DNA of 34,580 bases from Bacilli bacterium (GTDB taxonomy: Bacteria; Bacillota_I; Bacilli_A; RF39; UBA660): assembly GCA_022795155.1 (NCBI GenBank), contig JAAWGF010000017.1, positions 1-34,580 of the forward strand, given 5' to 3'. Shown in pieces: positions 1 through 9,212 of this stretch (the first letter of the stretch is position 1; each line of letters begins with the position of its first letter). Below the pieces are notes generated by a model. That model was given only the letters and a program-made list of their open reading frames with translations. It searched no databases and was not told where the DNA came from. The position numbers and the translations under genes are program-made.

Positions 1-43
1 TGATATTGGTATTTATTTTGTAATCAAAATTGATTATATCTAG

Positions 44-1978
<1,935 letters not shown>

Positions 1979-2214
1979 TAACAAACGTGGCACGTTTTGT
2001 TGAAACTCTGTTTCAATGAAAGTGGCGATAGTTTGTTACCACGACTTATGTAATTTTATTTTATTACGAAGTTTTAAAACATTATGGAATAAGTCCAAAG
2101 GGTCTAGGGAAGCCCTAGCCCACGAGGTAATTTTGATGGTACGTCAAAATACCTAGGGGGTTAAACATTTTGACAAAGCCAAAATATGTTTAAAATAAGG
2201 AGTGTGATTTATAT
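1979..2214. other. Structured intergenic region, candidate oriT/leader
   Basis: No gene is visible in these 236 bases, but several inverted repeats are. TAACAAAC at 1979-1986 pairs with GTTTGTTA at 2031-2038 and encloses a perfect hairpin, TTGAAAC (2000-2006) with GTTTCAA (2010-2016). Further right lie a GGGTCTAGGG...CCCTAGCCC element at about 2100-2120 and a near-perfect stem formed by GGTAATTTTGA and TCAAAATACC at about 2125-2151. Its position just before a small gene and the relaxase is where a mobilizable element would carry its transfer origin. I did not recognise a known MobV nick-site sequence, so oriT is an inference. A ribosome binding site (AAGGAGTG) for the next gene closes the region. 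Confidence 0.4.
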
Positions 2215-2427
2215 ATGGACTTTGAATATAAAAAGGAATTTTATAATTTAAAATATGGTAAATGTTATCTTATTGAAGAAAAGGAAAACTTGTATTTAAT
2301 CTATGCTGATAAGTGCTTTAATCACTACATTGTTTGTACTTATATTGAGCCAAACTCTAATGCAATGATGAATCTAGAGTTCTTCCCTACTTTAGAAGAT
2401 GCAAGAAAATATTTTAATGAAAAATAA
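2215..2427 (+). CDS. Small unknown protein upstream of relaxase
   Basis: This is a 70-residue protein of no family I recognise. It is soluble-looking, rich in aromatic residues (many Tyr and Phe) and acidic, with no membrane segment. A good ribosome binding site (AAGGAG) precedes the ATG. It ends 14 bases before the relaxase gene, so the two are very likely co-transcribed. The position suggests a small accessory factor of the mobilization module, but nothing in the sequence shows its role. Confidence 0.7.
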   Translation: MDFEYKKEFYNLKYGKCYLIEEKENLYLIYADKCFNHYIVCTYIEPNSNAMMNLEFFPTLEDARKYFNEK

Positions 2428-2441
2428 GGGGTTGATAGTTT

Positions 2442-3833
2442 ATGAACGAATTATCTTATTCACTACATTTAAGTAGTGATAAAAATAGAAAACCATCATC
2501 AAAAAATATGGCAAAGAATAATGCTTCTGGTAGTACTTCTTTATCAAATAATGCTATTCAAAATGCAAAGCAATTATCAAGAGTTGATAAACACAACTAT
2601 CGTAAATATGATAATAATAGTAAACTAATAGAAATAATAAAAGGTACTACCTCTCTTTATGAAGATGTTAAAAATCTCTATTTAGAAGAATTTGAAGAAT
2701 CACGACTTGAATATAATAAGGAGCAAGAAAATAAAGGTAGAAATGATAGAAAAATTACTGATTACTTTAAAAAGATAAGTGATAATACTAAAAACGATCT
2801 TGCTTGTGAGATTATTATAGAACTTGGAGATAAGAAATACTGGGACACTAAAGATGATAAATTTAAACATAAAATGACTAATGTCTTTAAAGAACAACTT
2901 AATGATTTACAAGAGTTAGTTCCTGATTTTAAAATAGCAAGTGGAATTATTCATTATGATGAAACTAGCCCACATCTTCATATTGTTGGTGTTCCAATAA
3001 AATATAAAACTAAAAATGGTATGTCTAAACAAGTTGGTAAAGGTGATGTTTTCACAAGAGATAGTTTACGTACTATTCAAGATAAAATGAGAACTTTATG
3101 CATTGCTAGTTTTAATAAAGAATATGGTCTTAACAATATCTTAAAGAAAAAAGAAAAAGGTAGAAATAAAGATATAAATGTTAAAGATATGACTAACTAT
3201 CAAGCAATGAAAGAAGAACTTAATAAGAATAAGAAAACACTTGAAATTGCCAGTAAAAAGTCTAATGAATTAGATAAAACTACAAATGATATTAAAGATA
3301 CTATGAATAATCTTAAAAAAGCACCAATAGTTAAAAATACTTACACTATTTCAGAGAGTGTTAGAAATAAGATTATTGAATATGTTGATAAGGTACAAGA
3401 TACTAACAAAGACTTTAAAAAGACAGAAATGTTATCAATAACCTTAAATAATGTAGATACTGAATTACAAGAAAATAGAGAAAAGATTAAGATACTAACT
3501 GAAAACAATAAGGCATTATCACTTAAAGTTGATACTTTATCTAAAAATATTGATAATAAAAACAAGGAAATTAAAGATTTAAAAAGTGATAACAAACACT
3601 TACAAGAAATGGTCGATTACTTCAAAAATCTATTTAGTAGATTAGTAAAATTCATCAAAAATAAGATGTTTGGTAAAGATAAAGAACGAGAAGATTATTG
3701 GAGAGTTTCAAAAGATATGTACGAACATGGAATATTTAGTGATGATACTATTGAATCAATCAAAGATGACTATGTTTTGAATAAAGAAAATGATAAACAT
3801 AAAGATAAAGGTCGAGATGACTTTGAATTATAA
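2442..3833 (+). CDS. MobV-family relaxase (Mob_Pre)
   Basis: This plasmid-mobilization relaxase would nick one strand at the element's oriT and carry it to a recipient using another element's conjugation machinery. The MobV signature is clear: HNYRKYD at residues 51-57 and the metal-binding HYDETSPHLH at 171-180, where His171, His178 and His180 are the expected ligands. The catalytic domain covers about residues 1-230. The remainder is a long lysine- and asparagine-rich coiled coil (about 245-405), normal for the family, and a short charged tail. At 463 residues the length is typical. It lies 14 bases after a small partner gene. The last 60 or so codons and the downstream flank are repeated in degraded form at 5299-5565. 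Confidence 0.92.
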   Translation: MNELSYSLHLSSDKNRKPSSKNMAKNNASGSTSLSNNAIQNAKQLSRVDKHNYRKYDNNSKLIEIIKGTTSLYEDVKNLYLEEFEESRLEYNKEQENKGRNDRKITDYFKKISDNTKNDLACEIIIELGDKKYWDTKDDKFKHKMTNVFKEQLNDLQELVPDFKIASGIIHYDETSPHLHIVGVPIKYKTKNGMSKQVGKGDVFTRDSLRTIQDKMRTLCIASFNKEYGLNNILKKKEKGRNKDINVKDMTNYQAMKEELNKNKKTLEIASKKSNELDKTTNDIKDTMNNLKKAPIVKNTYTISESVRNKIIEYVDKVQDTNKDFKKTEMLSITLNNVDTELQENREKIKILTENNKALSLKVDTLSKNIDNKNKEIKDLKSDNKHLQEMVDYFKNLFSRLVKFIKNKMFGKDKEREDYWRVSKDMYEHGIFSDDTIESIKDDYVLNKENDKHKDKGRDDFEL

Positions 3834-3955
3834 TTTTTTTTTAGCCAGTTTTACAAGTGATGAATTACTTTATAAGTAGTTCTCTTTTTTTGACTTGAGC
3901 ACTATTAAAATGTCTTAAAAAGTAGTATAATTAGATTATCAAAAGAGATGAATAA
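3651..3955 (+). repeat. Copy A of the duplicated mob 3' end and flank
   Basis: This stretch covers the last codons of the relaxase gene and about 120 bases after it. It matches 5299-5565 as a diverged direct repeat. Shared runs include TTTGGTAAAGA, AAAGAACGAGAA, GAACATGGAATATTTAG, CTATTAAAAT and AAAGTAGTATAAT. Copy A is the intact one. Confidence 0.8.
3901..3945 (+). promoter_or_regulatory. Candidate promoter for the cargo gene, conserved in both repeat copies
   Basis: A TATAAT -10 box lies at 3926-3931 in the stretch CTATTAAAAT...AAGTAGTATAAT, which is preserved at 5511-5555 even though the sequence around it has diverged. A convincing -35 at 17 bases is absent (TATTAA at 3903-3908). A TTGACT at 3890-3895 is too far away. 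In both copies the next gene starts 55-80 bases downstream. Confidence 0.45.
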
Positions 3956-4011
3956 ATAGTAATTTGATTCAAATAATATTTATGAAATTTCTAAAGGAAA
4001 GGTGATTGATA

Positions 4012-5007
4012 ATGGATAAAATAGGAAAATTGATAGAAGAAACTTTAAATATTGATGAAGTAAAATCAAAGTGTACAATTGACTATGACGAGTCCTATAA
4101 TGAGAGAAGCCAAAAATCTAATTGTTTAGCTCAAATAATTAATTATTGTATTTTATTTAGAAATAATAGCGATATTGTAGATTATATTAATACTGAAAAT
4201 AAAAAAGATTTTTTAATAAAAAAAATTGCCTCTCTATTAGGTATTAGTAATGAAAATATAAAAGTAAAATTTAGTGAAATATTAAAATTTGCCTATTATA
4301 ATTTTTTTATAGAAGGATTTATTTTTCATGCAACAAACAGTTTATATGGTAATCAATTAATAACAAATGGCTTTTTTGTAAGAAACAATGAGGAAGAAAA
4401 AAACGATATTGAACATGTGAATCAGATTTTGCAAAAATCTGGCAAATTATCTCCGTTTAAATTTATATTTTTTGATTTATCGCATGATTATACTGGTCTA
4501 TTTTGTAATTCTGATCCTTTATTAATTACAAATTATTGTAGTGGGCCTGAATGGTTTAGACTATTTTGCGGAGAGGCTCCAGTATATCATCAACTTGTTG
4601 ATTATAAAAAAGAATATGGGTTTCGTAATAAAAATTATGATGATGCTTTAGAATGTATAAAAAATCTGATTGATTATCATAATCTATCAGATAAGGACGC
4701 AAAAGAAGTATTAGCCTTTTTTAATAAATATTGGAACAAATTTAAAGATGCAAAACCGATGGTTATTTTAATTCCAACTAAAATGGTTTTTAATGAGGAT
4801 GCAATGTCAAATGCTATTTCCAATAGTCTAAACGGGTTCAATATTGATCATATTTTTGATATTATTTCTTCGGGTAAATCACTTCTATATAACAATTTTT
4901 GTGTAAAAAATGCAATTAATAATACGAGTTTAGACTATTTTTTGCTAGATCAAGTAGTATTATCAAAGAATGAAGAAAATGTTAAGAAAGGTAGTCAAAG
5001 TTTATGA
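4012..5007 (+). CDS. Unknown cargo protein of the mobilizable element
   Basis: This 331-residue protein has no family I can name with confidence. The start is ATG 4012 because AAAGGAAAGGTG sits just upstream at the right distance. It looks cytoplasmic, with no signal peptide or membrane segment. A stretch at about residues 104-124, FHATNSLYGNQLITNGFFV, recalls the opening of ADP-ribosyltransferase-fold proteins, where an H-x-T/S is followed by a loop and an I..GL/F segment. This is only a weak resemblance. Other visible features are an aromatic segment with SGPEWFRLFCGE in the middle and a VILIPTKMVFN strand near residue 247. It is a single gene between two copies of the mob 3' end, the usual cargo slot. 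A toxin or phage-defence role is possible but not shown. Confidence 0.75.
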   Translation: MDKIGKLIEETLNIDEVKSKCTIDYDESYNERSQKSNCLAQIINYCILFRNNSDIVDYINTENKKDFLIKKIASLLGISNENIKVKFSEILKFAYYNFFIEGFIFHATNSLYGNQLITNGFFVRNNEEEKNDIEHVNQILQKSGKLSPFKFIFFDLSHDYTGLFCNSDPLLITNYCSGPEWFRLFCGEAPVYHQLVDYKKEYGFRNKNYDDALECIKNLIDYHNLSDKDAKEVLAFFNKYWNKFKDAKPMVILIPTKMVFNEDAMSNAISNSLNGFNIDHIFDIISSGKSLLYNNFCVKNAINNTSLDYFLLDQVVLSKNEENVKKGSQSL

Positions 5008-5109
5008 ATATCTAAATTGTGTAATAAGGTGGCATGCTTTTTTATGCAAAAGATGATAAAATTGACAAAAATCTATTCCAAAATAATAAAAAACATGATA
5101 TATTATTAC

Positions 5110-5240
5110 TAGCAACGGAAGGTATTTAGTTATTGGAAAAAAGTTGTAGATAACTACGACACTCGCTCCATAGTGAAATCTGCTCGGACTTTTCGAGTAT
5201 TAGATAAATAACTAATCTAAATTTTGGATTAGTTTTTTTG
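5110..5240 (+). ncRNA. Candidate structured RNA ending in a terminator
   Basis: This gene-free stretch holds a chain of possible stems. GTTGTAG and CTACGAC surround an ATAA loop at about 5134-5152, ACTCG at 5161-5165 can pair with CGAGT at 5194-5198, and a perfect terminator stem follows at 5210-5234. It looks like a short terminated RNA or an attenuator. No intact gene lies directly after it, only the relaxase remnant. I do not recognise a known riboswitch or T-box. Confidence 0.35.
5210..5239 (+). terminator. Rho-independent terminator
   Basis: AACTAATC (5210-5217) and GATTAGTT (5227-5234) form a perfect 8-bp stem followed by seven T residues. Confidence 0.75.
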
Positions 5241-5298
5241 CATTTACAAAAAGATTAGTAGTATTAATCTAGTATATATCAAATGGAACATAATGAAT

Positions 5299-5466
5299 TA
5301 ATTAAAAATAAGACGTTTGGTAAAGAGAAAGAACGAGAAAATTGCTGGAAAGTATCTAAGGATATGTGTGAACATGGAATATTTAGCGGAGTATAAAAGA
5401 TGATTATATTTGAAATAAAGAAAATGAAAAATATAATGATCGATGCCGTGATGACTTTTAATTATA
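5299..5466 (+). pseudogene. Relaxase (MobV) 3'-end remnant
   Basis: The translation begins IKNKTFGKEKEREN and continues CWKVSKDMCEHGIFS, closely matching the last 60 residues of the intact relaxase. It then runs into an in-frame TAA at about 5394. After that stop the homology continues in a shifted frame (DDY, NKEN, RDDF). The rest of the relaxase gene is missing. This is a relic of a second related element or of a cargo-exchange event, and it covers part of the gene-poor 5008-5595 stretch. Confidence 0.8.
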
Positions 5467-5565
5467 GTTTTCAAGAGTGAGTTATAAAAATTTGAATGTT
5501 TTGTATCATAGACTATTAAAATACTCTCAAAAGTAGTATAATATAGATTATAAAAGTTATATACA
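5299..5565 (+). repeat. Copy B of the duplicated mob 3' end and flank
   Basis: This is the degraded direct repeat of 3651-3955. It includes the promoter-like CTATTAAAAT...AAGTAGTATAAT block, with the -10 TATAAT at 5537-5542 upstream of the PPOX gene. Confidence 0.8.
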
Positions 5566-5595
5566 AATAGTAGGCTGAAAATGAGATGAAGAATT

Positions 5596-6012
5596 ATGAA
5601 TTTAAAGAAAATAGAAAATTTTATTGATAAACAAAAAGTTAGTTTTATATGTTCTATTGATGATGAAAATTGTCCTAATGTAAAAGCAATGCTAAAACCT
5701 AGAAAGAGAATAGGTCTAAAAGAATTTTATTTTTCTACTAATACTTCATCTTTAAGAGTTAATCAATATAAAAATAATCCAAATGCTAGTATTTATTTTT
5801 ACCACAAAGGATTAATTAAATATGTTGGTGTTATGTTAAAAGGTAAAATGGAAGTCTTAACAGATCAGGAAACAAAAAATATGATTTGGGAAAAGGGAGA
5901 TACAATTTTTTATAAAAAAGGAGTGACCGATTTAGATTATTGTGTTTTAAAATTTACTTCTACAAGTGGTAGGTATTATTGTGATTTGAAAACAGAAAGT
6001 TTTGATATTTAG
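5596..6012 (+). CDS. Pyridoxamine 5'-phosphate oxidase (PPOX)-fold protein
   Basis: This is a 138-residue protein of the split-barrel flavin-binding superfamily, similar in layout to general stress protein 26 types. Visible family features are the N-terminal helix (FIDKQKVSFICSIDDENCPN), the strand segment EFYFSTNTSS followed by VNQYKNNPNASIYFYHK, and GKMEVLTDQE. Members usually bind FMN, F420 or heme, and the substrate cannot be read from this sequence. It is a full-length single domain. It is preceded by the copy B promoter block, so it is probably transcribed alone. It may be cargo of the older element copy. Confidence 0.8.
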   Translation: MNLKKIENFIDKQKVSFICSIDDENCPNVKAMLKPRKRIGLKEFYFSTNTSSLRVNQYKNNPNASIYFYHKGLIKYVGVMLKGKMEVLTDQETKNMIWEKGDTIFYKKGVTDLDYCVLKFTSTSGRYYCDLKTESFDI

Positions 6013-6047
6013 TGATTATTAAATTATAATTTATAAAGGAGAATGGC

Positions 6048-6517
6048 ATGTCTGAAGAGAAAAATAAAACCTATTCTAAAGTTGCACTAATATATTGGAT
6101 TCTATATATGATTGGACTTTTAGTAATGGGAATTTTATATAAAAATGGCGTCAATCATTATAATATCTTGCTTTATTGTTATTCTAACTTTTGTTATAAG
6201 TGTTATTGTGGGAAAATATTAATTGTCTAGATTAATTAGAGGCAGTTTATATTATTTGTTTTATATATCTTTATTAGAAGAAACGTTATTTAGAGGATTT
6301 ATACAAAGTTATTTGTTTGGATTAAAATGTAATAAGTATATAATCTTTATAATAGGTACATTACTATTTTCATTAACTTACATTATAGAATCATTCCCTC
6401 AATTAATATTTTGCTTTGTATTTCATTTAATGATGTGTTTTAACCTATAAAAGAAAAGATATTACTATTCCCACAGCATTGCATTATGCGATAGATTACC
6501 TACAAAGCACTTTATAA
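6048..6517 (+). pseudogene. CPBP-family intramembrane protease, broken
   Basis: Three pieces of one membrane-protease gene lie in different frames. The first is an N-terminal membrane segment (MSEEKNKTYSKVALIYWILY) from ATG 6048, which leaves frame at about 6148, where another frame continues as IIIISCFIVILTFVISVIVG. The second carries the diagnostic EETLFRGF motif at about 6278-6301. The third carries the C-terminal IPTALHYAID motif at about 6469-6498. At least three lesions and a shortened middle show that it is no longer functional. Intact members are integral membrane proteases or bacteriocin self-immunity proteins. It follows the PPOX gene by 35 bases. Confidence 0.8.
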
Positions 6518-6601
6518 ATTATAATTTATCTAACTCTCATTTTATGTCCTGTTAATATTCTAATAAATTGTATATAATCCTTTTTGAAATGGGCAAAATA
6601 G

Positions 6602-6910
6602 ATAAATCAAGAAAAAATTGGAAAATTCATTGCTGAATTAAGAAAAGAAAATAATATGACACAAGAAGAATTACTAGATATGAGAGATACAATTACTAAT
6701 TTGATTCAGTATGAAGCTAATAAGCAAATAAAAGATTATAAAAAATTTAATAAGTATAATTTAATTGGTTCTATTACTTTGGTATTAGCATTACTTCATA
6801 ATGCATTTGGTTATTTGGATTATATTTTTACCCCTAATATAGTAGAATTTGTACAAGGAGCCTTATTTGGAATAAGTATATGTGCAAATATGATTAGTTT
6901 ATATAATTGA
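6602..6910 (+). pseudogene. XRE-type regulator remnant with membrane tail
   Basis: The reading frame gives INQEKIGKFIAELRKENN and then MTQEEL, the typical start of an XRE helix-turn-helix protein. The expected ATG is ATA at 6602-6604, with a stop codon just before it, so the true start seems lost. Directly after MTQEEL the sequence jumps to a C-terminal part with two membrane segments (about 6755-6900), so the middle of the HTH and the linker are deleted. An internal ATG at 6656 could still give an 84-residue membrane peptide. A non-functional remnant is most likely. Confidence 0.65.
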
Positions 6911-7126
6911 AATCACAGTGTTACATTATGTGAAAAGAAAAAAGAACTTATAAAAAGGTTAAAAAAATAATAGTTAAATTACAATTTATGAGAAAATTAC
7001 AAAATCAGTAAAATTTACTCCATAAATACTCGAAATGTTGCATATTATTACTAACAGCAGAAGACAATATGTACTCTTTTGTTATTGGTGCATAGTTATA
7101 AATATCAATATTCTTTGTTTCATAAA
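6911..7126. other. Gene-free stretch
   Basis: I see no coding potential, known RNA or strong repeat here. It separates the rightward remnants from the leftward operon and ends in a strong terminator. Confidence 0.6.
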
Positions 7127-7166
7127 AAAACAACTTATGAATTGTCAAAAGTTCATGAGTTGTTTT
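7127..7166 (-). terminator. Terminator of the GppA/PurA-like operon
   Basis: AAAACAACTTATGAA (7127-7141) pairs over 15 positions, one of them a wobble, with TTCATGAGTTGTTTT (7152-7166). On the reverse strand the stem is followed by a seven-T run. Rightward transcripts could also end here. Confidence 0.8.
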
Positions 7167-7196
7167 ATTTAAATTTAATAAATATTATTAACTAAT

Positions 7197-8080
7197 TTAA
7201 ATCTTTTTTAATTTTTTTACGTAGACATCATTTTTATGGGGCGCAAAAGCATTCATTTTTTCATGCCATTGAATAGCATCTGTTAAGGTATTATTTCCCA
7301 TTTCGTCTAACACATTGTAATATTCTTCAGGCAAGATATTTTTAGAAGTTCCAAAGAATGCTCTGTGCCCAGTTTGTTGGTGTATCTTTTCTATAGCTAT
7401 TCTCATTTTTAATTTTATTGGATTAGTAACCTCGACACCATTTTCGCAATAAGTCCAATCTTCCGGCTTGATTTCCTTCCAACCAAATAATTCACAATTA
7501 TCCTTGGCAAATTTTCCTGTAAAGAAAGTTTTCCTTATTTTCATAATATCTTCAAATGTTAATTCTTTGTTATATTTAAAATACTCAAGTAATGGTGCCA
7601 AATTACAAGCATCTTTTATTACTATACTTTCTTCCCCAAGCCCTAAACAAATGTCATCATCAGTAACATTAAGTATAGGATACTCAGGACTTTGATATAA
7701 TAAATCGCTTGCTAATTTTCTTTCATTTGGAACAAATAGCATACTTCTATAAGAAAAATAACCATTTCGTGGACATAAATTTTTCTGTTATTCAAATATT
7801 TATTGACTTTTTTATATTCTTCTATAAATATTTCCATATCTATAGCCGAACCGGGGCCAATGAATAATTCAGTGTTTGGATTGACTGCCGATACAGGGAT
7901 ATTTCTAAAAATAGTAGGTATCCATTTTTCATCAACAAAAGTATGCCCAGCATTAGGCATACAATTAGTTACAGATGCACCAAGGTTAAGTGATTTATCG
8001 GTTGCTATTTCACCAATGACTTTGGCTTCACCACAACTTCCAGTTTCGCCATAGATTACTGCTATTACATTTTTAATTAT
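7197..8080 (-). pseudogene. PurA/PurZ-like adenylosuccinate synthetase homolog, frameshifted
   Basis: The N-terminal third looks like adenylosuccinate synthetase. It has GETGSCGEAKVIGE at the GDEGKGK P-loop position, the conserved PNAGHTF with the catalytic histidine, and the NPNTELFIGPGSAID stretch. The PNAGHT form and short length recall the archaeal/phage (PurZ) branch. From about residue 105 onward it no longer follows PurA: I find no STGRGIGP motif, and the C-terminal half is unknown. Two frames join at about 7770: restoring one A in the A-run of the HEM codons gives HENGYFSYRSMLF and one continuous frame of 294 residues. No ATG, GTG or TTG lies at the true N-terminus. After the GGGGG ribosome binding site the frame offers only ATA (8080) or ATT (8077). 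It is the second gene of an operon with the Ppx/GppA-like gene. It may be a pseudogene or a homopolymer sequencing error. Confidence 0.65.
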
Positions 8081-8120
8081 ATTATCCCCCTAATTTATGA
8101 TTAATAATTATTTTAGGTCG

Positions 8121-8996
8121 TTAATAACCCCAATTTAGGTTTGATGGAATAATCCATTTGACATTTGCCATTTTAAATAGTACTAATGGTATAATTGCCC
8201 CACTTCTAGCTCCATCCATCCACTTAGGATTTGATGGCATTAGTTTATATAATTCATCGATTGAAATATCATTAAATACCTTTTCGGTACCTTTAATATA
8301 ATCTTCTAAACTTAACATATATTTATGAATATTGTCATTAAATAAAGTGTTTTCAATTAAATTAAAGCCTGTTAAAAGTTCAAATCTCTCTTCACCACCT
8401 GTGAATATAGCGCAATCATAATCGTTATCTAATTCAAGATTATTTAGATTTTTAGTAACAAAATTTTCCATTTCTTCAATAGTATTAGCACTATATTTCT
8501 CATTTACTTTATCGAAATTATTTAATAAATCGGCAACTCCTAAGTTTAAATTCTTTGTATCAGTTATTTTAGTTCCAACAAATGTTACTAGTTCGGTTGT
8601 TTTACCACCCATATTTATTATTAATACTTTTTTGTCGTTATAATTATTTTCCATAGCTTTAGCTAAATAATAATTTTCAATACCATGACTAATAATATTA
8701 AAATGTAAATCAAATTTATCGTTGAATAATCTAACTAATTCTTGTTTTCTTTCTTGAATTAAATTTCTAAAAATTCCAGTAACGAAAATATGTGTATTAT
8801 CATATTTTAAATTATATTTTTCCTTAAGTTCTTTAAAATAATTACATAATTCTTTTAAATTACTTTCACTAATGCCTTTTTCAGCATCAAAATCATTTTT
8901 AAAATAGATAGAGTGTTCTTCAATTAATTTTAATTCAAATTCAAAGCAATAAACTTTTATTATTGATGAACCAAGATCAATATAGTAATTTTTCAT
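8121..8996 (-). CDS. Ppx/GppA-like actin-fold phosphatase homolog
   Basis: This 291-residue protein has the layout of the exopolyphosphatase/guanosine pentaphosphatase family, the ASKHA (actin-like) fold. The N-terminal YIDLGSSIIKVY is the phosphate-1 loop. A second loop reads INMGGKTTELV, against the usual GGGSTEL, with the conserved catalytic-type Glu. CAIFTGGEERF fits the adenosine-type loop. Only the N-terminal pair of domains is present, since full Ppx proteins are longer. It starts after AGGAGTTGATTAT and is followed 40 bases later by the PurA-like gene. The pairing suggests handling of a nucleotide or alarmone. Housekeeping Ppx is unlikely given this partner and the accessory setting. 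Confidence 0.75.
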   Translation of the reverse strand: MKNYYIDLGSSIIKVYCFEFELKLIEEHSIYFKNDFDAEKGISESNLKELCNYFKELKEKYNLKYDNTHIFVTGIFRNLIQERKQELVRLFNDKFDLHFNIISHGIENYYLAKAMENNYNDKKVLIINMGGKTTELVTFVGTKITDTKNLNLGVADLLNNFDKVNEKYSANTIEEMENFVTKNLNNLELDNDYDCAIFTGGEERFELLTGFNLIENTLFNDNIHKYMLSLEDYIKGTEKVFNDISIDELYKLMPSNPKWMDGARSGAIIPLVLFKMANVKWIIPSNLNWGY

Positions 8997-9016
8997 ATAA
9001 TCAACTCCTAAATATT

Positions 9017-9072
9017 ATTTTACTATAAAATTACATATTTTTCGATAGATAAATGTTCTTTTATAGTAAAAT
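9017..9072. promoter_or_regulatory. Two-copy operator of the GppA/PurA-like operon
   Basis: ATTTTACTATAAAA at 9017-9030 and its exact reverse complement at 9059-9072 lie 28 bases apart, upstream of the leftward operon. Each arm is itself an imperfect palindrome (TTTTA-nnn-TAAAA). The left copy would overlap the -10 region of the leftward promoter (reverse-strand TATAGT). This is the layout of a repressor that binds two sites. The divergent RHH-like gene is a natural candidate for the regulator. Confidence 0.6.
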
Positions 9073-9167
9073 GTTATTGTCGATGATATTTTAATATAAA
9101 AGCATTTAAAATTTATTAGTCTATTTGTACATATACACAAAAATAATATTAATTTTATAAATAACTA

Positions 9168-9196
9168 TTGACAAAAGAATTAGTTTATTATATTAT
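9168..9196 (+). promoter_or_regulatory. Promoter of the RHH-like gene
   Basis: TTGACA at 9168-9173, a 17-base spacer and TATTAT at 9191-9196. Transcription would begin near 9203, so the gene must start at ATG 9213 with a very short leader. Confidence 0.75.
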
Positions 9197-9212
9197 GGTT
9201 GTGGTGGTATGT

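Noticed and set aside
3881-3931. TTGACT (3890) with TATAAT (3926) as one promoter
   Set aside because: The spacer is 30 bases, far too long for sigma-A. Only the -10 and its conserved surroundings were kept as a candidate.
7468-8054. Forward-strand open frames opposite the PurA-like gene
   Set aside because: They have no ribosome binding sites and mirror a reverse-strand sequence with clear PurA motifs, so they are antisense shadows.
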